DNA of 64,000 bases from Adhaeribacter pallidiroseus. GTDB taxonomy: Bacteria > Bacteroidota > Bacteroidia > Cytophagales > Hymenobacteraceae. Positions 36,246 to 45,381 of this stretch are shown piece after piece. Both the position numbers and the translations under genes were made by a program. Numbering within the stretch: the first letter of the stretch is position 1; the number at the start of each line of letters is the position of its first letter. The notes beneath the pieces were generated by a model. It searched no databases, had not been told where the DNA came from, and saw only the letters and a list, made by a program, of their open reading frames with translations. The stretch lies in NCBI RefSeq assembly GCF_003340495.1, contig NZ_QASA01000001.1:558001-622000 (forward strand). The letters are read 5' to 3'.

Positions 36246-36710
36246 TTAGTTTGAACCAGTAGTGCCACCACCAGTAGTTCCGCCGGTAGAACCACCAGAT
36301 GTAGTACCACCACCTGCTGTGGAGCCACCAGCAGTAGAGCCACCAGCGGTTGTACCAGTACCACTACCGCTGCCGGTAGAACCAGTAGTAGTGCCAGCGG
36401 TAGTACCGCTAGTAGTGCCGCTGGTAGAGCCTCCGGCGGTTGATCCTCCGGTTGTAGTACCACTAGTTGACCCGCTAGTAGATGTACCAGAAGTAGTAGC
36501 TGCATCGCCAGAAGTAGAAGCTCCTTGGTCGGTGCCCATATCGGAGCCAGCTCCCATACTGGAGTCCGCGCTCATGGCTCCGCTTTCGGTACTTTCGGTA
36601 GAGCCGGTACCAGAGCCACCGCTTTCAGAACCCGAACCGCTACCAGAGCCGCCACATGATGTAAACGTTAAAACGCCTGCACAGCCCAATAACATTATTA
36701 CCTTTTTCAT
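36246..36710 (-). CDS. Low-complexity Gly/Ser/Thr-rich lipoprotein
   Basis: A 154-residue lipoprotein: MKKVIMLLGCAGVLTFTSC is a full lipobox signal. Everything after the cysteine is made of G, S, T with a few A, E, D and M (GGSGSGSGSESGGSG, then GTTTGGSTAGGSTSGTTSG), ending GGTTGGGTTGSN. No globular domain is present, and it is likely a flexible surface linker or spacer. The DNA is a degenerate microsatellite of GGT/AGT/ACT-like triplets, so copy number may vary between strains. The opposite strand is also open for 154 codons as proline/valine/glutamate repeats; that is a shadow of the repeat. A strong terminator follows. Confidence 0.8.
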   Translation of the reverse strand: MKKVIMLLGCAGVLTFTSCGGSGSGSGSESGGSGTGSTESTESGAMSADSSMGAGSDMGTDQGASTSGDAATTSGTSTSGSTSGTTTGGSTAGGSTSGTTSGTTAGTTTGSTGSGSGTGTTAGGSTAGGSTAGGGTTSGGSTGGTTGGGTTGSN

Positions 36711-37087
36711 AGTTGTTAAGTTTTAAGTTTAGTATTTAATTAAGAAGTAATCTTTTTTTAAGTTCAAGGCTTCTTACGGAATTTAGGCTAGTGGGTAAAT
36801 GAAAAAAACATAAAAATCTAATTTTTGCGTATTAATACGGATGCTTTCTCTCGTGAAATAGCATTTTTACTAGCTAATTTTTACTATTATTAAAAGATTT
36901 CCGGCAGCTTATTAAATGATTTACGGGTTTATTGGTGAAAAATTTTAAATAATTACAATATAAGTGCTCAGCCGTTTTCTAAAGCTATCCGCTATAAATA
37001 CAATATAAAAGCTTGTTCCGGCAACTTGCCGGAACAAGCTTTTACTTATCCTTAGTTAAATAATAATTTGTATAAAAGAGAGTTTGA
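36711..37087. other. AT-rich intergenic region with one terminator
   Basis: Apart from the perfect hairpin at 37007-37043, I see only AT-rich sequence that should contain the promoter of the repeat lipoprotein gene. Confidence 0.45.
37007..37043 (-). terminator. Terminator after the metallophosphoesterase gene
   Basis: A perfect 16-base stem, AAAAGCTTGTTCCGGC, loop AACTT, GCCGGAACAAGCTTTT, lies 45 bases past the stop codon with T residues on the minus strand. Confidence 0.9.
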
Positions 37088-38338
37088 TTAGGTTTTCTGA
37101 AGTTCAAACACCGTAATTTCCGGCAGAAAACCAACGCGGCCCGGGTAGCCTAAAAATCCTAAGCCGGTGTTTACGTAGAGGTGTTGCATGCCTTTTTGGT
37201 ATAAACCGGCCCATTGCTCATACACGTATTGCACCGGGCTCCATTTTATGCCCGGTAAATTAATCCCAAACTGCATGCCGTGCGTGTGGCCCGAGAGCAT
37301 CAAATCAATATCGGAGTATTTCTGGTTTACCTCACCGTCCCAGTGCGAAGGGTCGTGCGAAAGTAAAACCTTGAACGGCGACTGCTCGGAGCCGGCGTAA
37401 GCTTTGGCCAGATTGCCGTACCGCGGAAAGTTCATGCGGGTGCTCCAGTTTTCCACGCCCAGTACCGCAATGTGCTGCCCGTTTCTCTGGATAGCCACGT
37501 TCTCGTTTAAAAGTAATCGCCAGCCTATTTCGGCATGGTGCTTGGCCAAAGTTTGTAAGTTCTGCGTTTTGGCCTCCCCGCTTTCCCAAGTTACATAATC
37601 GCCGTAGTCATGGTTGCCAAAAATAGAAAACTTGCCGTCTTTGGCCTGGATTTGTTGCAAAGCCGGTATATGCGGTACTACTTCTGAGGCAATGTTGTTT
37701 ACTAAATCACCGGTAAAAAACACTAAATCAGCATTTTGTTTATTAATTAAAGCTACGGCTTTCTGGAGCGGGTGCGTGGAGTTGAAACTGCCCGTGTGCA
37801 AATCCGAAATTTGTAAAATTTTATATCCGCTAAAAGCATCGGGTAAGTTAGGAAAGCGTAGGGTAACCCGTTTTACCTGGTATTGGTAAGCGCCCCGTAC
37901 CATGCCATAAATAAACGCCGTTAAAGGAATAGCTCCGGCCATTAAAGCTAGTTTGTTAATAAATTCGCTACGGGTAATTTTTACGGCTTCGCTGGTTTCG
38001 GTGTCGGGGCCATTAAAGAAGTAACTCGCGATGTACTTCATTAGCCGCATGGCATCATCCAACACTAAAAACAATACTACCGCCAGTTTGCTGGCAAATA
38101 AAATAAATACGGTGCTTACCAGGTACGTGCGAAAAGCCGTGGGCGGCGTGCCGCGCGTCAGACTAAAAAAGATAATGGTACCGGAAGTAAGTAAGAAAAA
38201 ACACCAGTAAATAATAAAAATTATTTTTTGTGACCGGGGGGATATATGTTGCGTAACCGTCCGGATTGCCTGAAAAACGTACCAGTCAACTACAAAAACT
38301 AATAAAATAGCAGTGGCTATAAATAAGAAACGTTGCAT
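37088..38338 (-). CDS. Membrane-anchored metallophosphoesterase (YkuE/YaeI-like)
   Basis: A 416-residue protein with about four hydrophobic N-terminal helices (residues 5-25, 40-62, 72-95, 130-150) and a C-terminal calcineurin-like phosphoesterase domain. The metal motifs are in order: LQISDLHTGSF, FFTGDLVNN, IFGNHDYGD and LMLSGHTHGMQFG, giving the di-metal site. The catalytic part most likely faces the periplasm. Relatives hydrolyse lipid-linked or other phosphate mono/diesters, including UDP-diacylglucosamine-like substrates; the exact one is unknown. It is divergent from the RadC-family gene. It adds another phosphoesterase to the window but is widespread and may have nothing to do with the phosphorus cluster. 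Confidence 0.9.
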   Translation of the reverse strand: MQRFLFIATAILLVFVVDWYVFQAIRTVTQHISPRSQKIIFIIYWCFFLLTSGTIIFFSLTRGTPPTAFRTYLVSTVFILFASKLAVVLFLVLDDAMRLMKYIASYFFNGPDTETSEAVKITRSEFINKLALMAGAIPLTAFIYGMVRGAYQYQVKRVTLRFPNLPDAFSGYKILQISDLHTGSFNSTHPLQKAVALINKQNADLVFFTGDLVNNIASEVVPHIPALQQIQAKDGKFSIFGNHDYGDYVTWESGEAKTQNLQTLAKHHAEIGWRLLLNENVAIQRNGQHIAVLGVENWSTRMNFPRYGNLAKAYAGSEQSPFKVLLSHDPSHWDGEVNQKYSDIDLMLSGHTHGMQFGINLPGIKWSPVQYVYEQWAGLYQKGMQHLYVNTGLGFLGYPGRVGFLPEITVFELQKT

Positions 38339-38468
38339 CGATTGTGGAAATAATAAATGTAAGTGTATGATTTAACTAAGTACCGGCCGAAAAGTTGAGA
38401 TTTTACCAGTTTATTATTATCAGGTGCGGACAGGATGGTGTAAATTTAAATTTCTTTCATTTACACAC

Positions 38469-39191
38469 ATGTTGATTTCCGAAACATCTCATAACTACGG
38501 TCAAGTACCATCCCTGGCCATCAAAAGCTGGGCCGAAGAAGACCGGCCCCGCGAAAAACTACTGCTTAAGGGCAAAGCAGCCTTGAGCGATGCTGAATTA
38601 ATTGCTATTCTAATTGGTTCGGGCACGCCGAAGCTAACGGCCGTAGATGTAGCTAAACTAATTCTGGCAGCTGTCAGTAACGACCTGAACGAACTGGCCA
38701 AATTGTCGGTAAAAGATTTAATGAAGCATAAAGGTATTGGCGAAGCCAAAGCTATCACTATTGTTAGCGCCCTGGAGTTAGGCCGCCGGCGAAAAGAAAC
38801 CGCCGCTGCCGCCCGCACAACTATTACCTGCTCCACCGATATTTACAATTATATGAAGCCGCACTTGCTGGATTTACCCCACGAAGAATTCTGGGTGATT
38901 TTGCTTAACCGGGCCAACGTAGTGATGAAAAAAATACCCGTGAGCATTGGGGGAGTAGCCGGCACCGTGGCCGACCCGAAAATTATATTTAAGCACGCGA
39001 TTGAACACCTGGCCAGCGCTATTATTTTGGTGCACAATCATCCTTCCGGCAATTTAAAACCCAGCGCCGCCGATATAGCGCTTACCAAAAAAGTAAAAGA
39101 AGCCGGGGCTCTGCTCGATTTACCAATTCTGGATCACCTCATTTTTGCCGATCAATCGTACCACAGCTTCGCCGACGAAGGGATTTTGTAA
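38469..39191 (+). CDS. radC: RadC-family JAB1/MPN domain protein
   Basis: The frame is open from 38424, but the likely start is the ATG at 38469 (MLISETSHN), giving 240 residues. The N-terminal UPF0758 helix-hairpin part has IKSWAEEDRPREKLLLKG, SDAELIAILIGSGTP and LMKHKGIGEAKAITIVSALELGRR. The C-terminal JAMM metal site reads LVHNHPSGNLKPSAADIALTK. RadC was named for DNA repair, but its role is uncertain; the JAB domain is a predicted metal-dependent deubiquitinase-type or nuclease-like fold. A T-tailed hairpin follows. Confidence 0.93.
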   Translation: MLISETSHNYGQVPSLAIKSWAEEDRPREKLLLKGKAALSDAELIAILIGSGTPKLTAVDVAKLILAAVSNDLNELAKLSVKDLMKHKGIGEAKAITIVSALELGRRRKETAAAARTTITCSTDIYNYMKPHLLDLPHEEFWVILLNRANVVMKKIPVSIGGVAGTVADPKIIFKHAIEHLASAIILVHNHPSGNLKPSAADIALTKKVKEAGALLDLPILDHLIFADQSYHSFADEGIL

Positions 39192-39288
39192 TGGTTACAG
39201 GTTGCAAGTTGCAGGTTGAAAAGTTGTAAGGTTGTAAGGTTGGAAGATTAAAAAGTTGAAATTTTAAATTTTTTAGGTTTTTATCCGG

Positions 39289-39317
39289 AAGGCGCGAGTA
39301 ATTGCGCCTTTTTTTTT
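39289..39317 (+). terminator. Terminator after radC
   Basis: AAGGCGC, loop GAGTAATT, GCGCCTT followed by about eight T. Confidence 0.9.
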
Positions 39318-39506
39318 GTTGCTGGCAGGATGATTTTTTTAAATTTTTAATCAGTAACCTGTTTCAATTTATTTTAAATCCGGGGAGATACTTTATGCAA
39401 CTAATCCTCCGGAATATATTTCGTTTACTACGCCGCTACTACTGCATCTTCTCCCTGTTTTTAGGGAAGATGCCCTGCGGGGCAGAGGGGTTTACCAGAT
39501 TCTATT

Positions 39507-39514
39507 TATATTTG
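39507..39514 (+). promoter_or_regulatory. Candidate -7 box before the DUF1684 gene
   Basis: TATATTTG fits the Bacteroidota consensus TAnnTTTG and lies 16 bases before the ATG at 39530. No clear -33 TTTG is at the expected distance, so the call is weak. Confidence 0.35.
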
Positions 39515-39529
39515 TAGCTTTTAAATGGA

Positions 39530-40153
39530 ATGACTATGTCTAAACCGCTGCGGCTTATTGTTTTAATTGGATTAGTGGTGATTATCGGGTATTTTTTAAA
39601 AGAAGCCGTATTTAGCGACGATGCGTACCTGGCAACCATTAAAAAAGAACGGCTGGCGAAAAATCAATCTTTCAAAAGTTCTTCTTCGCCCCTCGCGGAA
39701 GCCAATAGAGCTACTTTCGACAGCCTTTCTTATTACGCCATTAACCGCAAATTTCAGGTAGATGCGGATTACGAGTTGGTGCCGAACCCCGATACGCTTA
39801 AATTACCCATGACTACCGGTACTACCGAGCCTTACTTGCGGTTTGCTAAAGCTACTTTTAACCTCGAAGGGCAGCGGGTCGGCCTCACGTTATTTTTAAA
39901 AGTAGGGGCTGCCGATTCCACTTTCTTCGTGCCTTTTACCGACAAAACCAACAGTTCCGAAACCTACGAAGGGGGCCGCTTCATGGATATACCCAAACCC
40001 GAGCCAGGTGAAAAGTTAATTACCATCGACTTTAACAAAGCGTATAATCCTTTCTGCGTGTTCAATTACGATTACAGTTGCCCCATTCCGCCGGCCGAAA
40101 ACCGTTTGCCTTTGGAAGTGCCGGCCGGTGAAAAATCCTACGCGAAAAAATAA
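39530..40153 (+). CDS. DUF1684 family protein
   Basis: A 207-residue protein with one N-terminal hydrophobic segment (residues 5-23), probably anchored in the inner membrane or exported. The main body is a DUF1684 domain: YEGGRFMDIPKPEPGEKLIT, then DFNKAYNPFCVFNYDYSCPIPPAENRL. The latter is the signature block, with two cysteines and the sequence NPxCxFNxxxxCPxPP. The function of the family is unknown. A start two codons later (ATG 39536) is also possible. It lies alone upstream of pheT. Confidence 0.88.
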   Translation: MTMSKPLRLIVLIGLVVIIGYFLKEAVFSDDAYLATIKKERLAKNQSFKSSSSPLAEANRATFDSLSYYAINRKFQVDADYELVPNPDTLKLPMTTGTTEPYLRFAKATFNLEGQRVGLTLFLKVGAADSTFFVPFTDKTNSSETYEGGRFMDIPKPEPGEKLITIDFNKAYNPFCVFNYDYSCPIPPAENRLPLEVPAGEKSYAKK

Positions 40154-40179
40154 AGTATCCGCCGCATAATCTAAATTCC

Positions 40180-40187
40180 TAAATTTG
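40180..40187 (+). promoter_or_regulatory. Candidate -7 box before pheT
   Basis: TAAATTTG matches TAnnTTTG, 81 bases before the pheT start. A -33 element is not evident. Repeats of the word CTATCGAC (40227-40261) lie between it and the gene. Confidence 0.35.
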
Positions 40188-40268
40188 TTCTTTTAATACA
40201 GTTGATAGTGCAGGGGCTACAGACCACCGCTTATCAACTATCGACCGTGGACTATCGACTAAATTTAT

Positions 40269-42683
40269 ATGCTGATTTCATACAACTGGCTGAAAGACCT
40301 GATTAACCTAGATAAACCCGCCACCGAAGTAGCCGCTTTGCTTACCGGCGCGGGTCTGGAGGTTGAAGGGCTGGAAACCTACGATCTGGTAAAAGGTGGG
40401 CTGCAAGGCATCGTAATCGGCGAAGTGCTCACCTGCGAAAAACACCCGGATGCCGATAAGTTACGGTTAACTACCGTGGCTATTGGCGCCGAAGCTCCCA
40501 AGCAAATTGTTTGCGGTGCCCCGAACGTAGCCGCCGGCCAAAAAGTAATTGTAGCCACCGAAGGTGCAACCTTGTATCCCGCTACCGGCGAACCGTTCCA
40601 GATTAAAAAATCAAAAATCCGTGGAGTTGCTTCCGAAGGCATGATTTGCGCCGAAGATGAAATTGGCCTGGGTAGTTCGCACGCGGGCATCATGGTCCTC
40701 GATACTGATTTACCTAACGGTGCGCCTGCGGCTCAGTATTTTAATTTGCAATCCGATGAAGTGTTCGAAATAGGCTTAACTCCCAACCGGGCCGATGCTG
40801 CTTCGCATTTAGGGGTAGCCCGCGATTTACAGGCGCTTTTAAAAATCCCTTACAATTTACCAAACGTCGAAAAATTTAAAATTTCGAATAACAATCGCCC
40901 CATTGCGGTAGAAGTACAGGATAACGAAGCTTGCCCCCGATACGCGGGTTTAACTATTTCGGGCATTAAAGTAGCCGATTCGCCGGATTGGCTCAAACAC
41001 CGATTGCGGGCTATTGGCTTATCGCCAATTAACAACGTGGTGGATATTACCAACTACGTACTGCACGAGTTGGGCCAACCCATGCACGCGTTTGATGCCG
41101 ATAAAATTACCGGTGATAAAATTATTGTAAAGAAAGCCGAAGAAGGTACCAAGTTTATTACCCTTGATGGCGTGGAACGCACCCTACGGGCTACTGATTT
41201 GATGATTTGCAATACGCAGGAACCTATGGTCATTGCCGGGGTTTTTGGCGGTAAAAATTCGGGTGTAACATCCCAGACTACTACTATTTTCCTGGAATCC
41301 GCTTACTTCCAACCGGCTTCTATCCGCAAGTCGTCGCAGGTACACGGTATTAAAACCGATTCGTCGTTCCGGTTTGAGCGCGGTACCGACCCCAATATGG
41401 TGCTGCTGGCCCTGAAACGAGCGGCCTTGTTGGTGCAGGAAATTGCCGGAGGAGAAGTCAGTTCCGAAATAGTAGACGTTTACCCGCAACCTATACAGCC
41501 TTATAGCATTAGAATTAACCTGGCCCGGGTAAACCGTTTAATCGGGCAAGCGATTGAAACTGCCCGCATCAAAGAAATAATTACCGACTTAGGCATTACT
41601 ATTACCGAAGAATCCGAAACGGATTTAGTGTTGGCGGTGCCGCCGTTTAAAGTAGATGTGCAACGCGAAGCCGATATAATCGAAGAAATTCTCCGGATTT
41701 ACGGTTATAACAACATTGCGCTTAGCCCTAACCTGGCCACCAGTTACCTGGCCAAGTTCCCGAAGCCGGATCCGGAAGTATTGAAGCAGAGCATCGGGCA
41801 AATGTTGGCGGGAACTGGCTTTAGCGAGATTATTACCAACTCTCTAACGAACTCCCAATACTACGATGCGCCGGGTGCGGAAGCAGATGCCTCGCTGGTG
41901 CGGATTGTAAATTACAACAGTGCCGATTTAGACGTAATGCGGCAAACCCTGGTATATTCGGGTCTGGAAGTTTTGCGGCACAACATCAACCGCCGCCAGA
42001 AAGATTTAAAGTTGTACGAATGGGGCAAGGTGTATACCAAAGCAGGGGAGAAGTATCAGGAACAAACGCAGTTAGCCTTGTTTGTAACGGGCAATGCTGT
42101 AGGCGAAACCTGGCAGCAAGCTTCGCAGAAAGCTACTTTTCACCAATTGGCCGGAGCAGTACAGAATATTCTTACCAAACTTACCCGCGCTACTTTGAAC
42201 GTACAACCCGTGCAGCATCGTTACATTAAAAATGGCGTGGCGTATTGGAGCAATAACGTGCCAGTGGCGCAAATGGGTCAGTTACCGGAAGCAGTAAGTA
42301 AGAAAGTGGATGTAAAAGAGCCGGTTTGGTACGCCGAGTTAAACTGGGATTATTTAGTTCAGCATTATACCAACCAGTTAGAAGCCGAAGAATTAGCTAA
42401 ATTCCCGGAAGTACGCCGCGATTTATCGTTGGTGATCGATAAAAATGTTACCTTCGATCAGATTAAAACCATTGCCTGGCGCACCGAGCGCAAATTGCTG
42501 CAGCAGCTAAATGTGTTTGACGTGTACGAAGGCGATAAAATAGATACCGGTAAAAAGGCCTATGCGCTCAGTTTTATCTTGCAGGACAAACAACAAACCC
42601 TGACCGATAAAGTGATTGATAGTACCATGAACCGGTTAATGCAACAGTTTGAACGCCAATTAGGAGCTGTAATTCGTAAATAA
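40269..42683 (+). CDS. pheT: Phenylalanine--tRNA ligase beta subunit
   Basis: An 804-residue subunit of the alpha2-beta2 synthetase that charges tRNA-Phe. Domains in order: tRNA-binding OB domain (residues about 40-150, with GEVLTCEKHPDADKLRLTTV and IVCGAPNVAAGQKVIVA), B3/B4 editing domain (about 210-380, HELGQPMHAFDADKI), B5 domain (about 400-475), the catalytic-like core and a C-terminal FDX-ACB domain (about 710-804, ELAKFPEVRRDLSLVIDKNV). Length is normal. A small coiled-coil gene starts 2 bases after the stop, then zapA and rny follow on the same strand, a conserved housekeeping order in Bacteroidota. pheS is not in the window. Confidence 0.98.
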   Translation: MLISYNWLKDLINLDKPATEVAALLTGAGLEVEGLETYDLVKGGLQGIVIGEVLTCEKHPDADKLRLTTVAIGAEAPKQIVCGAPNVAAGQKVIVATEGATLYPATGEPFQIKKSKIRGVASEGMICAEDEIGLGSSHAGIMVLDTDLPNGAPAAQYFNLQSDEVFEIGLTPNRADAASHLGVARDLQALLKIPYNLPNVEKFKISNNNRPIAVEVQDNEACPRYAGLTISGIKVADSPDWLKHRLRAIGLSPINNVVDITNYVLHELGQPMHAFDADKITGDKIIVKKAEEGTKFITLDGVERTLRATDLMICNTQEPMVIAGVFGGKNSGVTSQTTTIFLESAYFQPASIRKSSQVHGIKTDSSFRFERGTDPNMVLLALKRAALLVQEIAGGEVSSEIVDVYPQPIQPYSIRINLARVNRLIGQAIETARIKEIITDLGITITEESETDLVLAVPPFKVDVQREADIIEEILRIYGYNNIALSPNLATSYLAKFPKPDPEVLKQSIGQMLAGTGFSEIITNSLTNSQYYDAPGAEADASLVRIVNYNSADLDVMRQTLVYSGLEVLRHNINRRQKDLKLYEWGKVYTKAGEKYQEQTQLALFVTGNAVGETWQQASQKATFHQLAGAVQNILTKLTRATLNVQPVQHRYIKNGVAYWSNNVPVAQMGQLPEAVSKKVDVKEPVWYAELNWDYLVQHYTNQLEAEELAKFPEVRRDLSLVIDKNVTFDQIKTIAWRTERKLLQQLNVFDVYEGDKIDTGKKAYALSFILQDKQQTLTDKVIDSTMNRLMQQFERQLGAVIRK

Positions 42684-42685
42684 CT

Positions 42686-42982
42686 ATGAGTACCGGCCGC
42701 GAGTTAGAACAAATGGCAATTTTAGAAAAACGGGTAACCCAACTAATTGCCAGTTACCACGAAGTACGGGAAAGCCTGGACCAGGCCCGGTACGTTATTC
42801 ATAATTTACAGTCCATCATTGACGCGAAAGACGAGGAAATAAAAAATTTTCAAAATAGAGATAATATTTCTAAAATTGTAAACACGATAGCAGCAGAGCC
42901 TGCCCATTCAACAGAATTAAAACTGAAGATAAACGAGTATATTAGAGAGATTGATAAGTGTATTGCTTATCTGAGAGATTAA
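42686..42982 (+). CDS. Small coiled-coil protein between pheT and zapA
   Basis: A 98-residue protein beginning 2 bases after the pheT stop, so surely translated from the same message. It is mostly helical with a coiled coil over residues about 8-55 (LEKRVTQLIASYHEVRESL, then YVIHNLQSIIDAKDEEIKN), a linker and a second helix (LKLKINEYIREIDKCIAYL). No enzyme motif. Its place before zapA suggests a ZapB-like or other divisome-associated coiled coil, which is inference from position only. Confidence 0.8.
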   Translation: MSTGRELEQMAILEKRVTQLIASYHEVRESLDQARYVIHNLQSIIDAKDEEIKNFQNRDNISKIVNTIAAEPAHSTELKLKINEYIREIDKCIAYLRD

Positions 42983-43123
42983 ACCTGGTTGTTTAACCGG
43001 CATAAATAAATTGTTTGTTGTTAAATATAAAGAAAGTATTATTCCATTTTAACTAAACCTTTGCCCTGACTGACGGGCGAAAAAGAACAGGCAACCCAAA
43101 AACAACCAGAAATACGCAGCGGA

Positions 43124-43414
43124 ATGAGTGAATTGTCTATAAAAATCAGGATAGCTGATCGCGATTATCCAATGCGGGTAAATGAGGAAGAAGAAGAAAG
43201 GCTGCGGGCTGCCGGCCGACTACTGAACGAACGCATGAAAGCGTTCCGGGAACAGTTTGGTACGGCCGATAAGCAGGATTTGCTGGCGATGGTGGCTTTA
43301 GAAACCCTAGCCGATAAATTGCTCACGGCCCAGAGTAAAGCCGAAAGCGAGAATACCCTGGCCGATAAACTCACTCATTTAAATAAGCTTTTAGCCTCTC
43401 TTAAATTAGAATAG
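43124..43414 (+). CDS. zapA: Cell division protein ZapA
   Basis: A 96-residue FtsZ-associated protein. The N-terminal beta part reads LSIKIRIADRDYPMRVNEEEE and is followed by the long helix RLRAAGRLLNERMKAFREQ. The conserved QDLLAMVALETLADKLL precedes a C-terminal coiled coil. ZapA tetramers bundle FtsZ filaments at the Z ring. It is 141 bases behind the coiled-coil gene and 98 bases ahead of rny, in a common Bacteroidota neighbourhood. Confidence 0.9.
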   Translation: MSELSIKIRIADRDYPMRVNEEEEERLRAAGRLLNERMKAFREQFGTADKQDLLAMVALETLADKLLTAQSKAESENTLADKLTHLNKLLASLKLE

Positions 43415-43512
43415 CGGATAAAACAACGCTATATTCTTGTTTATTCTTTGGTTGTCGTCTGTTACAGCGGCCTATTGCTATAGTTTTTACCTAAACCCTA
43501 AAAATTATAGTT

Positions 43513-45078
43513 ATGTCTACCACTCTTTATATTATCATCACGGCTTTAGTGGCGCTCGGCGTGGGCGTCTACATCGGCCGGGTGTTATTAAACCAGGTGT
43601 TCCGGAAACAACAGGACGCCGCCCGCGAAAAAGCCAAACTCATTATTAAAGAAGCCGAACTCGATGCCGAAAGCATCAAGAAAAACCGCATCCACGAAGC
43701 CAAAGAAAAATTCCTGAGCCTGAAAGCCGAATTTGAAGAAGATTCTAACAAAAAGAAACAAATTATTATTCAGAACGAAGCCAAAGTAAAGCAGCGGGAA
43801 CAACAGGTAATTACCCAACTAGAGCAAGTAAAACGTAAGGAAACCGAATTAAATACTTTAAAAGAACAATTAACGGTTCAGGCCGAAAATTTAAAAAAAC
43901 GCAAAGAAGAAGTCGAAAAAGAACACCAGTCCATTATTGGGCAACTGGAGCACATTGCTAATTTATCGGCTTCCGAGGCGCGGGAGCAACTCGTAGAAAC
44001 TTTAAAAAACGAAGCCCAGATTCAGGCATCTTCTTACGTGAAAGACGTGGTAGCCCAGGCCAAACTAACCGCTACCAAAGATGCCAAAAAAGTAGTGTTG
44101 GAAACCATTCAGCGTACGGCCGCCGAGCACGCTATCGAGAACTGCGTATCAGTATTCAACATCGAATCGGATGATGTTAAAGGTAAAATTATTGGTCGCG
44201 AAGGCCGCAATATCCGGGCTTTAGAAGCCGCTACCGGCGTAGAAATTATCGTGGATGATACCCCGGAGGCCATTATCATATCGGGTTTTGATCCGGTACG
44301 TCGCGAAATTGCCCGTTTAGCTTTGCACCGCTTAGTATCCGATGGACGCATTCACCCGGCCCGCATTGAAGAAGTAGTAGCTAAAACCAAGAAAAACATC
44401 GAAGAAGAAATTGTGGAAATTGGCGAACGGACCATTATTGATTTAGGTATTCACGGCTTGCACCCCGAATTAATTAAAATGGTGGGCCGCATGCGTTTCC
44501 GGTCGTCGTATGGCCAAAACTTACTGCAACACTCCCGCGAAGTAGCTAACCTGTGTGCCACCATGGCCGCCGAACTAGGCTTAAACGTGAAACACGCGAA
44601 ACGCGCCGGCTTGCTGCACGATATAGGTAAAGTAACTCCTGACGAACCGGAATTGCCGCACGCTATCTTGGGGATGGAATTAGCCAAAAAATACAAAGAA
44701 CATCCGGATGTAGTAAACGCCATTGGTGCGCACCACGACGAAATGGAAATGACCGCTATGATTTCGCCGATTGTGCAAGCTTGCGACGCTATTTCGGGAT
44801 CACGGCCGGGTGCCCGTCGCGAGATTATGGAATCGTACATTAAACGTTTAAAAGAACTGGAAGAAACCGCCATTGGCTTTGAAGGCGTAAACCAATGCTA
44901 CGCCATTCAGGCCGGTCGCGAACTGCGCGTAATGGTAGATGCCGATAATGTTACCGACGAACGCGCGCAACAACTTTCGTTTGATATTTCGCAGAAAATC
45001 GAAAAAGAAATGCAATACCCCGGCCAGATTAAAATTACGGTTATCCGGGAAATGCGCTCGGTAAGCTACGCCAAGTAA
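43513..45078 (+). CDS. rny: Ribonuclease Y
   Basis: A 521-residue membrane-anchored endoribonuclease that begins mRNA decay. The anchor helix is residues 3-25 ([18 protein letters not shown]), then a long charged coiled coil to about residue 195, a KH domain ([21 protein letters not shown]) and an HD domain ([20 protein letters not shown], then [16 protein letters not shown] and [10 protein letters not shown]). The C terminus is the usual [16 protein letters not shown]. Length equals the family standard. It follows zapA; a hairpin terminator follows. Confidence 0.97.
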   Translation: MSTTLYIIITALVALGVGVYIGRVLLNQVFRKQQDAAREKAKLIIKEAELDAESIKKNRIHEAKEKFLSLKAEFEEDSNKKKQIIIQNEAKVKQREQQVITQLEQVKRKETELNTLKEQLTVQAENLKKRKEEVEKEHQSIIGQLEHIANLSASEAREQLVETLKNEAQIQASSYVKDVVAQAKLTATKDAKKVVLETIQRTAAEHAIENCVSVFNIESDDVKGKIIGREGRNIRALEAATGVEIIVDDTPEAIIISGFDPVRREIARLALHRLVSDGRIHPARIEEVVAKTKKNIEEEIVEIGERTIIDLGIHGLHPELIKMVGRMRFRSSYGQNLLQHSREVANLCATMAAELGLNVKHAKRAGLLHDIGKVTPDEPELPHAILGMELAKKYKEHPDVVNAIGAHHDEMEMTAMISPIVQACDAISGSRPGARREIMESYIKRLKELEETAIGFEGVNQCYAIQAGRELRVMVDADNVTDERAQQLSFDISQKIEKEMQYPGQIKITVIREMRSVSYAK

Positions 45079-45120
45079 TAGGGGCCACAGTTAACAAAAT
45101 GTAGAAAGGCCGGAAAATTT

Positions 45121-45190
45121 AAAAAACGGCATTCACAAGAGACCTTTTTTGCTTTCGGGCAATCAAGTTTTCTGCTGAATGCCGTTTTTT
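45121..45190 (+). terminator. Terminator after rny
   Basis: AAAAAACGGCATTCA (45121-45135) pairs perfectly with TGAATGCCGTTTTTT (45176-45190); the loop is about 40 bases. The remainder of this 303-base gap before 45382 shows nothing notable. Confidence 0.8.
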
Positions 45191-45381
45191 TATGTGGTTT
45201 TTGTAACGTCATCGGTGCGAAGAGGAGGGCTTTATTTTTAAAATTACCAATGTCCTACCTGCCTCCTTACTCTTGTACAAAGCCTTCTATTAGCGATTGG
45301 TACCAGTACAATCTTCGTTATTTTACTCCTGGATTGCTTGGATTCGTTAGGCGGGCATCGTAATATTGTGCAGCCTAGAAA

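Larger units (their letters stand above)
39192..39529. repeat. Intergenic region with GTTG-word repeats and a GC-rich hairpin repeat
   Basis: From 39196 to 39262 comes a chain of degenerate 7-9 base words (GGTTACAGGTTGCAAGTTGC, then GTTGTAAGGTTGTAAGGTTG). Its reverse complement resembles 58063-58150. Next are the radC terminator and a hairpin repeat at 39445-39483: CATCTTCTCCCT, loop, AGGGAAGATG, then GCCCTGCGGGGC. This is a single copy of the family seen as doublets at 4201 and 15668. Confidence 0.6.

Noticed and set aside
36262-36726. A 154-codon plus-strand frame rich in P, V and E
   Set aside because: It is the complement of the Gly/Ser/Thr lipoprotein repeat. The minus-strand frame has a lipobox signal and terminator; this one has neither.
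42983-43123. A small RNA (6S-like) between the coiled-coil gene and zapA
   Set aside because: The gap is too short and no closed stem with a central bubble is visible.
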